NCBI GenBank assembly: GCA_964017065.1
Contig: OZ024788.1
Coordinates: 12,979,947 to 13,043,946, forward strand
Direction of reading: 5' to 3'
Length of the DNA stretch: 64,000 nucleotides
Source: Haliclona indistincta
Taxonomy: Eukaryota > Porifera > Demospongiae > Haplosclerida > Chalinidae
Shown here piece by piece: positions 48,270-59,444 of the stretch. A model generated the notes under the pieces. It saw only the letters and a program-made list of their open reading frames with translations. It made no database searches and was not told the origin of the DNA. The position numbers and the translations under genes are program-made. How positions within the stretch are numbered: the stretch's first letter is position 1; the number at the start of each line of letters is the position of its first letter.

Positions 48270-48765
48270 TATTTCAAGTACATGATGGCAGGTCAGTTAC
48301 ATATGATTACATACATAGATAGATGCTTTTGGTACAAATTGCGTCTTGATCAAATTGATTGAACACCATCATATACTGTGAGGTGCTGGTCTACCTAGAT
48401 ATTACTGTACATACATTTACTAAACATGTCATTCAAAATCACACCACCTATGTACTCATTTTATATTTTAACCTCAGGTTTTGACGTGAACACTGTTCTC
48501 TTCGAGCTACAAAGAGTAAAGTTTCCAGCAGTCAAGTGGAAATCTCTCGCTAATGGACTGCGGCTAGCGAGTGCTGTTCCTATCATTAAAGCTGACCATC
48601 GAGACACTGTGGGCAGGCTACAAGCTCTAATCGGTGAATGGGTGAAGAGCACGACCCAACCCAACGAGTGGATCACATTGGTTGAGGCTATAGTGATGTG
48701 TGATGAGCCTGCTGTAGCTAGAGACCTTGCCACAGCTGTTGGTGTGGACTACCCTCCTCACTCAG
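48270..48765 (+). CDS. Death-domain exons, inferred 5' part of NLR copy D
   Basis: The 22-nt exon 48270-48291 (ATG 48282) and the 288-nt exon 48478-48765 mirror 15442-15936 with intact splice sites and frame. The domain shows W.SLANGLRL, VPIIKAD, LQALIGEWV, then ITLVEAIVMCDEPAVARDLA. Substitutions keep the Death-fold pattern. It ends one base into a codon, matching the phase of the NLR D exon at 63934, 15.2 kb away. The upstream non-coding exons of the first copy are partly deleted here. Confidence 0.68.
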
Positions 48766-49055
48766 GTACTACTTTATAGCCTATAACTGATTGTATCATG
48801 CTAAGCTTTGGTTGCATGTATATCAGTCACATTTCCATGAAGCATGGTTTATACTTTTGAGCTTGATTATTATAAGCAAACTTTAGCTAAGCTACTGATT
48901 AGCCTAAAAAGTGTTGCAGAAAGCAGCAAGAAAACATTCCAAAACTTTGTTAGGCTGTCAGGGTTCAAATTAGCAATTGTCACTTAATTGAATTGTATAG
49001 GCGGGGTCAAAAACACAATTTTAAAAATTTAAACGCTTTACAGTAGTTACTGAAT

Positions 49056-49873
49056 GGGGCTTATACATTATTATTCTCTCATAAGTAAAATTTCCGGCCG
49101 AGGAGACATGGGCGTTATTTAGAATCATACCTCAATCATTACTGTTTATTTTGTACCTGGATTCCATATTCTTCTCATCGGTCTTACGGAGGGAATCGTT
49201 TGTCCTATGACTATCATACTTTGGGAAACAAGAAAGTAGTAAGTGGGACACTGATAATGAAGGAAAATTTTGTCTAGAGGCAAGTCTGTTGCATCTGCAG
49301 GCACCACTCATTTCATGCCTGAAGTCACGCTGTTTTCAGTTGTGAATCGCTATTCACGTCTTCAGATGCATGGATATACACCGCAAAGGTTTGCTAACAA
49401 TGTTACTTGATGCACTAGACGCGAGAAAACAACTGAGGCCGAAAAACATGGACGGATTAGACGAGTTGCGTCTGCCATCTGTTATCAACTTTAGCTGCTT
49501 TCTAGCACTTAGTACTTCAAGTAACATTGTTAGCAAACCTTTGTGATGTATATACATGCATCTGAACACGTGAATAGCGATTCACAACTGAAAACAGCGT
49601 GACTTCAGGCATGAAATGAGTGGTTACTGCTGATGCAACAGACTTGCCTCTAGACAAAATTTTCCTTCTGTATCAGTGTCCCACTTACTACTTTCTTGTT
49701 TCCCAAAGTATGATAGTCATAGGACAAACGATTCCCTCCGTAAGACCGACGAGAAGAACACGGAATCTAGGTACAAAATACACAACAATGATTGGGGAAT
49801 GATTCTAAATAACGCCCATGACCCCTGGGCCGGAAATTTTATTTGTGAGAGAATAATAATGCATAAGCCCCAT
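49056..49873. repeat. Fold-back element, subfamily 1
   Basis: Arms 49056-49420 and 49503-49873 are reverse complements. It is paralogous to 19527-20345. Here it lies directly next to the subfamily 2 element, while in the first unit they are about 800 bp apart and in the other order. Confidence 0.8.
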
Positions 49874-49883
49874 TGCAATAGGA

Positions 49884-50583
49884 CGTAGGCATTTATCAAA
49901 TCGTATAAATAAAAATATCGGTATGGTGGACATGGGCGTTATTAGAATCATTTCCCAATCGTTCTGTGTAGAAATTCCGCGTTCTTCTCCTCGCTCTGAG
50001 ATAGGGGATTACTTGTCCAACAACTGCCTTACCTTGGGAAATAGATAAGTCTTTTAGTGGCTTGCAGAGGACGAAAAATCCTTCATGTAGACCCAAGGAT
50101 TCTTGCATCTGCAGTGACGACCAATTCCGTGCCTGAAATCACTGCTCCAATTGTCAAACAAAAGAATATACACTGCAACGGTTAGCTAACAATGTTACTG
50201 TAGCTACTAGATGCAAGAAGTCAACTCAAACTATTCAAATAGAAGCAAAAGATAGGTCTGGTCTGAACTCGAAAATCTATCTCGAAAGTGTTCGGTTTGT
50301 GCTGACTTCTTGCATCTAGTAGCTCCAGTAACATTGTTAGCTAACCGTTGCAGTGTATATTCTTTTGTTTGACAATTGGAGCAGTGATTTCAGGCACGGA
50401 ATTGGTCGTCACTGCAGACGCAAGAATCCTTGGGTCTACGTGAAAGATTTTTCATCCTCAGCAAGCCACTAAAAGACTTATCTATTTCGCAAGGTAAGGC
50501 GGTTGTAAGACAAGTAATGCCCTATCTCAGAGCATGGAGAAGAACGTGGAATGTCTACACAGAATGATTGGGAAATGATTCTG
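49884..50583. repeat. Fold-back element, subfamily 2
   Basis: Arms about 49884-50231 and 50295-50583, with the outer right end eroded. It is paralogous to 17946-18728. The word GTTAGCTAACAATGTTACT and its mirror mark the inner arms. Confidence 0.7.
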
Positions 50584-50979
50584 CATAAATTATGTCCCAT
50601 TGCCATTGTATTGGCAGGGTCAAGAACATGTTTTTTTTAAATTTTGTACAACTGTTGCTTGGAAAGCTTTAAAGTTTCTGTCCCAGGTTTGATAGAGTGC
50701 CTTTTAAGGTATTGAATGGTATGGTCAAATTTTGGACTGAGATATGGGAAAGCGTTCCAAAATGTTGGGTGATCTTCAAGTTCTTGCTTGTTGTACAAGT
50801 AGTATCAACAGCTGCTTTCGTACGTTTAAATTCAAATTTACCAATGTAAGCAATTGCTATTGGTATGGCATATCTCTAGGAGCTCATAAGCTCTTTGTTG
50901 ACGAAGATATTAATTCTAGAAGTCACTCGCTGACGTTGCCGAGTGGTGCCGATCGAAACTGTCCCGACGTCTCTGTTAA

Positions 50980-51624
50980 CACTTTGCACGCGAGTTAATT
51001 ATTCATGTGGCTCCACCCACAACGCGAAATTTGTGTTGGTCAAAATGGCGTTTTCGTTGGAGGGGTTGTCAAGGGCTGTTTTATGTAGCTAGGCGCTTGT
51101 TTATTAGTTGGAAACTGCTACCAACGGATCGTAGCAACCATTGGGCACCTTGTTGAAGCCTAGCTAACGGCTGTTTTCTGAATTGCAGAGCCCTGTTCGC
51201 GATCACTAGGTGAGCAATGTGTTCGTGTTACAGACACAGCTTTAGCGATGGTTTTGTTATGCTTACAGGCTAAACATGTTAGATATTACAAGAGTAAACA
51301 CTACAAGCCATCCCAGACACATTAACTAACAGCTGCTACTCTAGCGTTGGTTGTGTGAAGCTTGACAGCGCCTGGTGTTCAACATGCAGCTGTTACCATC
51401 ACGTCTGATTCATTCCCCAAGCGCTACTTTTGCCATCAAGCTAACTCATGTTGAAGACCTTATGCTTAGCAACTGTTATTATAATACAGAAAGTAAAACA
51501 ACGTTCAATAAAGTTGTGATCTGGGAAGATGCGCAGCTGTGGCAATATAATGGCTTCTCGCGCTGCACAAGGCGGGGTCAATAATTAACTTGAGCCATTT
51601 TATTGGCTTCTCGCGTGCAAAGTG
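50980..51624. mobile_element. TTAA-site DNA element, 645 bp
   Basis: The ends CACTTTGCACGCGAG and CTCGCGTGCAAAGTG are inverted, with TTAA on both sides (50976-50979 and 51625-51628). The paralogous site near 19095 lacks it. There is no transposase. The interior right half resembles 23237-23560 and 55645-55830. TTAA targets are used by piggyBac and Kolobok superfamilies. I cannot say which applies. Confidence 0.75.
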
Positions 51625-51628
51625 TTAA

Positions 51629-52469
51629 CATTGTGCTATGACAGCGGGACACTGGAGCGATGAAGAGCAGCTAAAGACGGCATCATTGCCAGCTACCTGG
51701 AGCTTCTAGCATACTTCTGTACCACCGGTAGCTAGCATGGACGTCTTTTGTGAGTAATTCGAGCTTACAGACAGCCTAGCATATAAACGGCACGTTTATG
51801 GCATGTTTACTCTTGGTGTGTGTAAAGCAGTTGTGTTGGCTTGTGGTTCAGACAGAGCACCAAGCTGCTGACTCACTAGCTGGCTGCATGCATTGTTGAC
51901 CACACCTCTCTTTCTTTGTTTTTAAACCAAGTGTAAACCATTGTCTGGACACAAGTATATTACCTATGATCATTGAGTAGCAATGTCGATTTTCCTTTTT
52001 CAAGGCGACTGTACGACTGAACTCTCTGAACATAATTTCTTTTGTTCTTGAATACATGCTAGTATTGTTCTATCTATGCGGTGAATAGCCAAGTGCGATT
52101 GAACAGTTTAAAACATTAATCAAAAGCAGTACAATAAGATAGGGCAGTACAAACAGGCGACAGATCTGTGAGGAGAAAAAAACAGTCACATCCAATGCTT
52201 ATGAGAATCTTATTAAGGTTACGGATTATGCCACAACCACTCACGAGCAAGCAGAAATAGTTACCTGAAAAAAACACTTGTAGCATCGCGCTTGTTGGTT
52301 TGGCTAAATAAAGCATTGCATATCCAGTCAGAGCAAAGACTGCACTTTGTCGTTTGCAAAAACGATGGCTAGACTCATTACCATAGTGCGTTATGAAGTG
52401 CACGGAGCACACAGCTTCGTCGACTAAGAAATCGAAAATCTCGTTGTGGGCATTCTGTAGCATGACTAA
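51629..52469. other. Non-coding spacer, paralogous to 19095-19527 and 20346-20845
   Basis: Aligned between units. No gene is seen. Minus-strand frames near 52116-52463 may be the tail of the retroelement but show no recognisable domain. Confidence 0.45.
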
Positions 52470-53269
52470 AGAGAAACAGGGAGAGTATCAGAGACTGCAG
52501 CACAGGTACTAAATTCACCTCCACTGGAATGGTTGCTAGTGGGTACAAGACAGTGTCTCCATGTGAGCATTGAATTGTTACGTACTGCTTGATTTGCTTT
52601 AGTAACAGCCTCTATAGACACTAGGTCACTGCGTACTATAGATTTGGTGCAACCAGTGTCCAGAATAATGTCAGATACTGCTCTTCCTTCCACTAGACCC
52701 TTGCGACAATACTCTTGCTTTTTGCATTGTATGATCTTGACACATCAATGAAGAGTTATACTGTCGTGCTATGTGTCCTTTTCCGCAGTTGTAGCATGTC
52801 TTCGACTTTGAATCTTTTCCTTTATCCTCAGCCGGTTGGTGATTTGCTATCTTTCTCAGCCATTTCCTTGGGACAGTTTCTATTGACGTGTCTGATCTCT
52901 CCACAACCGAAGCAAACTGTTGGTTTCTTCTCTCCATCTTTTGCAGAACTACCATTAGAAGCACTATCTTTTCGGTCCCTTTGTCATTCAAATCCTGCTT
53001 TTGTGGCTTTGAAGCTTGTGCAAACTGATCAGCAGCTGTGCAGCCTCTGATAGTTTGGTCTGATCCACAGCCTGATCTCAGGTGTAAGCGATCTAAGAAA
53101 CTGCTCTAACACCATCAAGTCACAAATCTCGTTGACTAATTTACATTCCTTGGTCCGCTTCTCATTCAAGTCAGCGAGTTGAACTGCCATTTCACCGTAC
53201 GATTCGTCTGGTTCTCTCTTCACCTCTCAGAATCGTAGCCTGTAAGTCTCTTGATTCACATCATAGCAC

Positions 53270-54023
53270 TAGCCTCGTACCCAGGCGCTAATGAGGAGAA
53301 ATAAGCGCCTGGTATCTACTGCACATGCATGTGCTAAATATCCGTTCATTTTCCTGCAAAAAAATATTCTGATTATGTGATGAAAATATGGTAGCAGTTA
53401 TTCAGACCACGCCTCCATTATTAAGCTTATAAACAACTGACTAAGAAGCAGCTCAATCGTCAGCTCTGGCTCTGGATTCGACAAATAACTTTGTAGTGAG
53501 CCTGCATGTGCAATAGTAGGCTTATAGTGCGTTTACACTAGCAACTTCAGAACTGTGCCAAACTGGGGTAGTTTTATTCTTAAAGGTTGATAGTAGTACA
53601 ACAACTGGCACTTCCTAAGTACTAGTCGCTCTATTATTATCAAACTTTGAAAATAAAATAAAACTAGTCTGGCCCGGTTCTAAAGTTGCTAGTGTATACG
53701 CACTATTAATCGTGTTACTTCATTTCAATCGATGTCACTCATTTCTGCTACCAGGAGCACCCAAATGTTTAATTGTACTTCTGCTCCTGTGCTAGACCTT
53801 CAAGAAAAGACGCTAGAATACAGTCATGACAGTAGATTGCAAACAGGAGAGCTTCACAAACTGCAAAGAAAACTGATGAATATTCATCACGTACCACAAA
53901 CGTGTACGATGGTAACCGGTGGTGGTGGAATTCCACCCTAGTCGCGCATGCGTATACAGTGTATACCAGACGCTTCTTTCTATCGTTCGCTCCACCCCCT
54001 TCAAGTGCCTGGGTATGAGGCTA
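53270..54023. mobile_element. Mutator-like miniature element, 754 bp, complete
   Basis: The ends TAGCCTCGTACCCAGGCGC and the mirrored TGCCTGGGTATGAGGCTA are flanked by the 10-bp TSD ATCATAGCAC (53260-53269 and 54024-54033). It sits within gag and contains a second, nested element at 53525-53705. Confidence 0.85.
53525..53705. mobile_element. Nested Harbinger-like miniature element, 181 bp
   Basis: The ends TAGTGCGTTTACACTAGCAA and its near-perfect mirror (one mismatch) are flanked by TTA on each side (53522-53524 and 53706-53708). The sister miniature element at 22420-22440 has the empty site. A TTA/TWA 3-bp TSD points to PIF/Harbinger. Confidence 0.75.
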
Positions 54024-54423
54024 ATCATAGCACTTGAGTATGGCTTCCTTGAGCTGGTCATAAACACCCGCTGCAGCGCTTGCTGTGCTTTTCCCGTCAA
54101 ATTCGGTGGCAGACTGTAGCTCCACCTGTTCTTCTTGACACCGTATCCCAGCATCAATCTCTCGAAGGTAGTTAGGTACGCTTCAATGTCGTCTCCCTGT
54201 GTCAATATGTTTAGCTGTAACCTGCCCACTCCTGAGTCAACACTAGCTCCAGGGTCTATACCTCTCGTTCTCACAGGATCTCTAAGCTAGTAAGTAACTT
54301 TTCCAGTGTCTCTTCTTGACGTTTTCTCTCCTCAGCAATCTAGATTCTCTCCTCTTTCTATTGTCTAGTAGCTGCTTTAGGATTTCTGCCATGCACAACT
54401 GTGACGACACCGCTGCCACCAAA

Positions 54424-54565
54424 TGTGAAGGACTACTAGGGTTTACGAAAGATTATTATACTCAGAGCATAGTATACAGCAGAGAATGATCAAGAATGAA
54501 TATACACGTGGTGATTACATAATATAATAAATATGGTCTGAATAATAATGTCACAATCCTTCACA
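54424..54565 (-). repeat. 142-bp LTR
   Basis: Paralogue of 23095-23236, the same length and ends (TGTGAAGG … TCCTTCACA on the minus strand), adjacent to the primer-site-like TGGTGGCAGCGG. Confidence 0.65.
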
Positions 54566-55045
54566 CAAGCACAGTAACTGACAGCTGCTACTCTAGTGCT
54601 GGTTGTGTGAAGCTTGGCAGTGCCTGGTGTTCAACATACAGCTGTTACTATCATGTCTGTTTCTTTCTCCATGCACTTCTCAAACTAACTTCTTATTTTC
54701 TTGCCTCCGCGAACGGAGAGTTGTCAGTAAGACCAAAATTAGATGGAAGACAACAGAGAGGCACGAGCGTCACGCAATTCTTGTAGGAACACGATATTGA
54801 AACGCTGGAGCGAAACACTTGCAATCCAACGCACACCCAAGACAACATCAAGAAAGTCACGTGGGTTTAAGGGGGCGGTGCATGATTTTATGGGGGACTT
54901 TGATGTGCTGCATCTTGTTTTCTGCTTAGCATATATGCACAAAAGTGCTTTTATTGATTAGACCAAGTCTAACACTACCTGCCGTGCAACTATGGCGAGC
55001 TGGTGACGCTCTCGGGTACGCACAAAAGACCTCGCTTCTGCTACA

Positions 55046-55330
55046 TGGTTTGTACACGTTTTCTCGACTTCTGAGCTAGAGATCGACGCGCTGTAAACGC
55101 AGTACTATTCAGTACCATCTTGCGCAGAAACGTATAGAGCGATTTGTCGATATTCGTTCGCGAAGGTAGCAAAGCAGCGTTCGTGCACTAGAAAAAACTA
55201 CGCTGTAAAAAAAGTAAGCGCTATTACGAAAATTCGCTCTATACGTTTGTGCGCAAGATGCTACTGAATAGCACTGCGTTTACAGCGCGTCGATCTCTTG
55301 CTCAGAAGTCGAGAAAACGTGTACAAACCA
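55046..55330. repeat. Short fold-back element
   Basis: Arms of about 100 bp (55046-55145 and 55230-55330) are mirror images starting TGGTTTGTACACG. The loop is about 84 bp. It lies in an insertion of about 1 kb absent from the paralogous place near 23350. The part 54680-55045 shows nothing recognisable. Confidence 0.75.
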
Positions 55331-55344
55331 TCCGTGTATTATTT

Positions 55345-55650
55345 CTGCCATACTCTTATGGGAGATCGGTTTGTTTATAAATAGTTATTCAACCACAGTG
55401 CACCTATGAATAATTTGAATATTAAGTCCTTGCACCGCCACCTTAAAGAAGGGTCAGGAAGCAATGAAGCAACAGGAGGCGGAGCAGACGAGAGGAGGGA
55501 GAGCCTTGCAGTGGCGAGACTAGGACAGCAAGAGACAAAATGAAGAGCATCCTCACAATTTGCACCACAAAGTTTACAAGAAGGATCCTGCGAATGAAGT
55601 GCAGAAGTAGATCTAGATCGAAAGCGAACAGAGTAGAAAGCGAGCAAACT
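55345..55650 (-). pseudogene. 3' end of a non-LTR retrotransposon (LINE), 5' truncated
   Basis: On the minus strand the frame reads DPSCKLCGANCEDALHFVSC then CPSLATARLSLL and ends at WLNNYL. The C-x2-C … H-x4-C arrangement after CED is the C-terminal zinc-binding segment of many LINE ORF2 proteins. It is truncated upstream at about 55650, as usual for LINE copies. Confidence 0.65.
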
Positions 55651-56390
55651 AACACATGTTGAAGACCTTATGCTTAGCAACTGTTATTATAAAAACAACA
55701 ACGTTGAGTAAGGTTGTGATCTTTGAAGATGCGTAACTGAGGAAACACAGCTGTGATACACGCAAGACGAGGCGAGGTATAATTGATCTGAGCCATTTTA
55801 TTGGCTTCTCATGTGTAAAGTGTTAATAATACTCACATTATGAATTACACTTTCCAGATTAATAATTAGCCAAGCACATCGTATTAAAGCAAGTGGCTGA
55901 GAAAATTTGTCAGTTGTATGTACTTTTCAGTATCCAGCTCCAAAGTACTAATATTGAGCAATATTTCACGAGGTCGCTGCACTTTATGACTGCGTAATCG
56001 GATATTTATTGTTTACGTACTGTAAAAGGAATTTCACCTGAATCGATGACCACTTAGTGTACAGCGGTTTATTACTTCTTTCTTGACAAGAAAAAGCGTA
56101 ATGTGTGATTCGTACCATAATTATTTTGATGATAATAATACATTACCACTCCCTAAATGACCACGGTTTGCGCTCTACGGTTGACACTTTCCGTGTGCAA
56201 CAAGTAATAAAACTGCTGTATTGACATTGCTGGCAATGGTTGGATCAGTGTGATGACTTCAATACATATCAAATGAACATTGGTTTGCTCTGAGATGTGC
56301 ACCGTATTCTATCATTATTTTGTGAACATTTGGCTCATTTACAAAAAATCAAGAACATTTTACAGAATTTTATTTATTGAACTTACTTAA

Positions 56391-57512
56391 GGTATGTCAG
56401 GAGTTTAATTTTTCAAATCAGGAATGTTTTTTAAATGGCTGTAACTATTTCAGTCTTTGTTCAATTCTTATCAGACTTGTAATACTGTTTCTCCTGGCTA
56501 TCCTCTTTTATATAAGTATTCTTTCATACAAAACGGACAAGGTACACAGAAATGCGAGCTACAAAGCCGAAGCGACCACTTTTTCATTGTTTTCATGTTA
56601 TTTTCCAGAAGAAGCACGCCACGTTGCCTTGGTGTATTATTTGCTTAGAACAACTACTGAGCTAACTTTTCACCGCAGGCCGCCTCGACAGCTACGTTGA
56701 GACACCAGCCAGCCTTCGAGCAAGAAAATTTTCAGTACGTTTTTTTAAGCTACTCGCTCACCATTCTCATAGACACAGCGCTGGCGGCCTGTGATGGAAA
56801 TAGTGCTCTACCATCATAGAATCTATAAGTCAAGTTAAGCTGTGATTGCGCTCCTCTGTCCAAAGATACTAGCCAGACTCTATGGAGTACAACTGACAGC
56901 TTGCTCTCTCGCGCGCTTCTTCGATCTACAGTGGCCATTTTCTATGGAATCTAAATATAGGTGTTCCAATAATAGCTGCTGGGCGTTGGAAACTTGGCAA
57001 AAGTGCTCAGGGCACAGGATGTGGCTTGCTGCTTGTTTGCTTTGACATTTCCCTAGCAACCACAAGAATGTAATATACTGCTTTTCAATAACAGTATACT
57101 AATTGCAATAACCGTATACTGACTCAAGATGGCGCATCGCTTGCACGAGTTGCGTGGAGTAGGCAGGTTCAGTATACCTGTTGCTAATCTTCCACCTGGC
57201 TGGACTCAAGACCACAGAAGTCAGAAATACACCGTGTGGCACGATGATAAGGACAACAGATACAAATCAAATCACGGAAATGCCCAATCTCGTACACGCG
57301 CTCGTGAATAATTACAACGTGACGTCAACGTTATTATTGCAGTGATAATTAGCTGTATGAGCTAGCATAGCAACAGGTTTCAGCCTTGATTCTGCAGCAA
57401 CCAATAATGATTTCCAAAAACTGACCTGCAGCAGCATATAAGGACACTATAATGACTCTGTTTTGTGAAAATGAAGCAATTCCAAGAGACAAAAATAAAC
57501 TCCTGACATACC
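56391..57512. mobile_element. TTAA-site DNA element, 1122 bp
   Basis: The ends GGTATGTCAGGAGTTTA and the mirrored form are flanked by TTAA (56387-56390 and 57513-57516). The empty site is at about 24100 and 36445 (ACTTAATAAT type). It has no recognisable transposase. A short frame at 57129 is its best coding candidate. Confidence 0.85.
57129..57311 (+). CDS. Short frame in the TTAA element, possible MBD-like fragment
   Basis: 60 residues from an ATG in a good context (CAAGATGG). The segment ANLPPGWTQDHRSQKYTVWH ends near DNRYKS. It recalls the first half of methyl-CpG-binding (MBD/TAM) domains, which open LPPGW and later have Y-x-V … G-x-R-F-K-S. The similarity is short and may be chance. 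The stop follows without a second half. Confidence 0.25.
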   Translation: MAHRLHELRGVGRFSIPVANLPPGWTQDHRSQKYTVWHDDKDNRYKSNHGNAQSRTRARE

Positions 57513-59444
57513 TTAATAATTAATTTTTACGATTATTAAGTTGCTGCTGTCATAGTAACTGTTTACATGACAAACCACAACTAATCACAACTGTATACTT
57601 AGTGCTCATTAGCATTCCAATGTTGCTGCATACATAATGCCATCGGTCATTTCTTGCTTTATGTAATTGTCACAAGGGGTACACACATACTGAGTAAATA
57701 TTAATTCACTGTTTTAATCGTGAACTTTTTGCTGTTACTAACTGCCCTTTTAGTATCACTTACCATTAATTTTGATAGCAACTGATATAAAGTAGCCGGC
57801 TCACACTTTATTGTAACTACAAAACCAAGAGCCTAACCAGTAAATATAGACAAAGCTGCCATGTATCTCCTGATCTCTCTCACGGCACGCATATTTATAG
57901 CTGTGTTACCATAGTAAAGAGTCTTTGAGCTGGGTAATCTGCATAGTCTTGTGGCTGATATTCCTTCAAGAAGACGCTAAAGAGTTGTTTCATTGTTTTA
58001 GCAGTTGTTCACTGGTATTCTAGCTGTGGTAATGTAAGTGAATGTTAACAAACGCCCACACAGTTGTCATAACCTATTGTACTATGAAAACAGTATGCAG
58101 GGCTTTGCAGGTAGGTTGTCTGAAGCAAGCAGACAGGGTCTAGCTTGTGGTTTGATACAGTTTACACAATATACCACAAACAGCTGACAGTGCCTAAACA
58201 ATAATGTTTTTATACACAAGTACCAACATAGTATGTATAAATCCTATAGCTCTGAAACCTTTTGAAAATTTTGTGTAACATTCCTTGAAAGAGCCTATAG
58301 ATCATTTGCAGCAATAGCATGAGCTGTGTTGAACGTTAAGAGAAACACCTTGGAAATCTGTTCACATAATAGTTATCTGACTCCATAGCAAGTTTGGAAC
58401 CTTAACTCACTTGCAAAGCATTGTACGAACCTGATCAACACTTCAGTTTTAGTTTCTTGTGTCAAGCTACATGTAGCATGCACACTTTGTGAGTTAAGAA
58501 AATATCTTGCACTACAGATAGCCATCACCTGCTATGTATGTTTGCTTAGAGTCAGCAAAACCGATCGTCGAAAACGAGCAGCAGTTGTGTTTGCGACAAT
58601 TGGTAATACATCAGTTTAGCTTAGCAGCTTTGCACTGCCTGTTTATGGTAAATTGTGTAAACTGTATCAAACCACAAGCTAGACCCTGTCTGCTTGCTTC
58701 TGACAACCTACCTGCAAAGTGCTGTGATTGGTGGTTCCTTTGATAACACCCACTCATTGTAGTACTATTATGAACTTATAGTACGGTAGGCGGGGTTCAC
58801 GAAATACGTGATATACAGGAAGTGCGGATTTCGCCCACACATAATTATACTTTAAACGCGCACAATAATTGTGTTCAGTGAGTATTTACCAACCACTTTA
58901 ATGGATTTTGTAATGTCACATGTTGTTTAATTAACATGTGTGCATCTAGGATTGTGTTTTCAAATTAACTACTTTTGGTAGTATGATTATTTTATCAGGA
59001 AGTAGCATTATTATTAGACTCTGTCCTTTCTGATCCTGTTACTTCCCATGCAAAACAAACAAGGTTGTACTAGGTTGTGACAACCTAGCCCACAAGCTTG
59101 TAATGAGGTTGTGGCCAGCTTGTAACAAGCTTGTTAACAAGGTTGTGACAACCCTGTCAAAACCATGGATTTGAAACTGTAACGTCCTTGTTACAACCTG
59201 AGATAAGGTTGTGTACAAGCTTGTGTCAGGGTTGTAAGCATGTACAAGGTTGTTATGGGTCATTACAAGCTAGTGAAATCTAGCTAATATCTACATGCAA
59301 ATTATTTCAGGTAATAATTTCACAAATATTATTAATTGAAACATTTTTCAATCAAGATTTCAAGCTGTGTCATTAAGTTACAAATGAAGACGGAGATTAG
59401 AGTTCACTTGTTTTGCTTTCTCCTACAGTTTGCGTACTTGTCAT

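Larger units (their letters stand above)
52470..54565 (-). pseudogene. Truncated LTR retroelement, gag-protease, copy 2
   Basis: Minus strand from LTR 54565-54424. The Gag segment has DDIEAYLTTFERLMLGYG and NLTGKAQQALQ (near 54050-54200). A miniature-element insertion follows, then Gag REPDESYGEMAVQL and EQFLRSLTPEI (near 53100-53220), zinc knuckles (CYNCGKGHIARQ with the last Cys lost), and protease DIILDTGCTKSIVRSDLV with an intact DTG. It ends after DTLPVSL. No RT follows. It looks like a Ty3/gypsy-like element that lost its pol 3' part before the unit duplicated. Frameshifts remain. Confidence 0.78.
55655..59044. other. Upstream region of NLR D, part 1
   Basis: Paralogous to 23375-25395 and 36190-37985, interrupted by a TTAA element (56391-57512). 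No host gene is seen. Confidence 0.5.

Noticed and set aside
54743..54961. 72-codon plus-strand frame (MEDNREARAS)
   Set aside because: It is in a private insertion beside a fold-back and LINE fragment, with no motif and no second copy.
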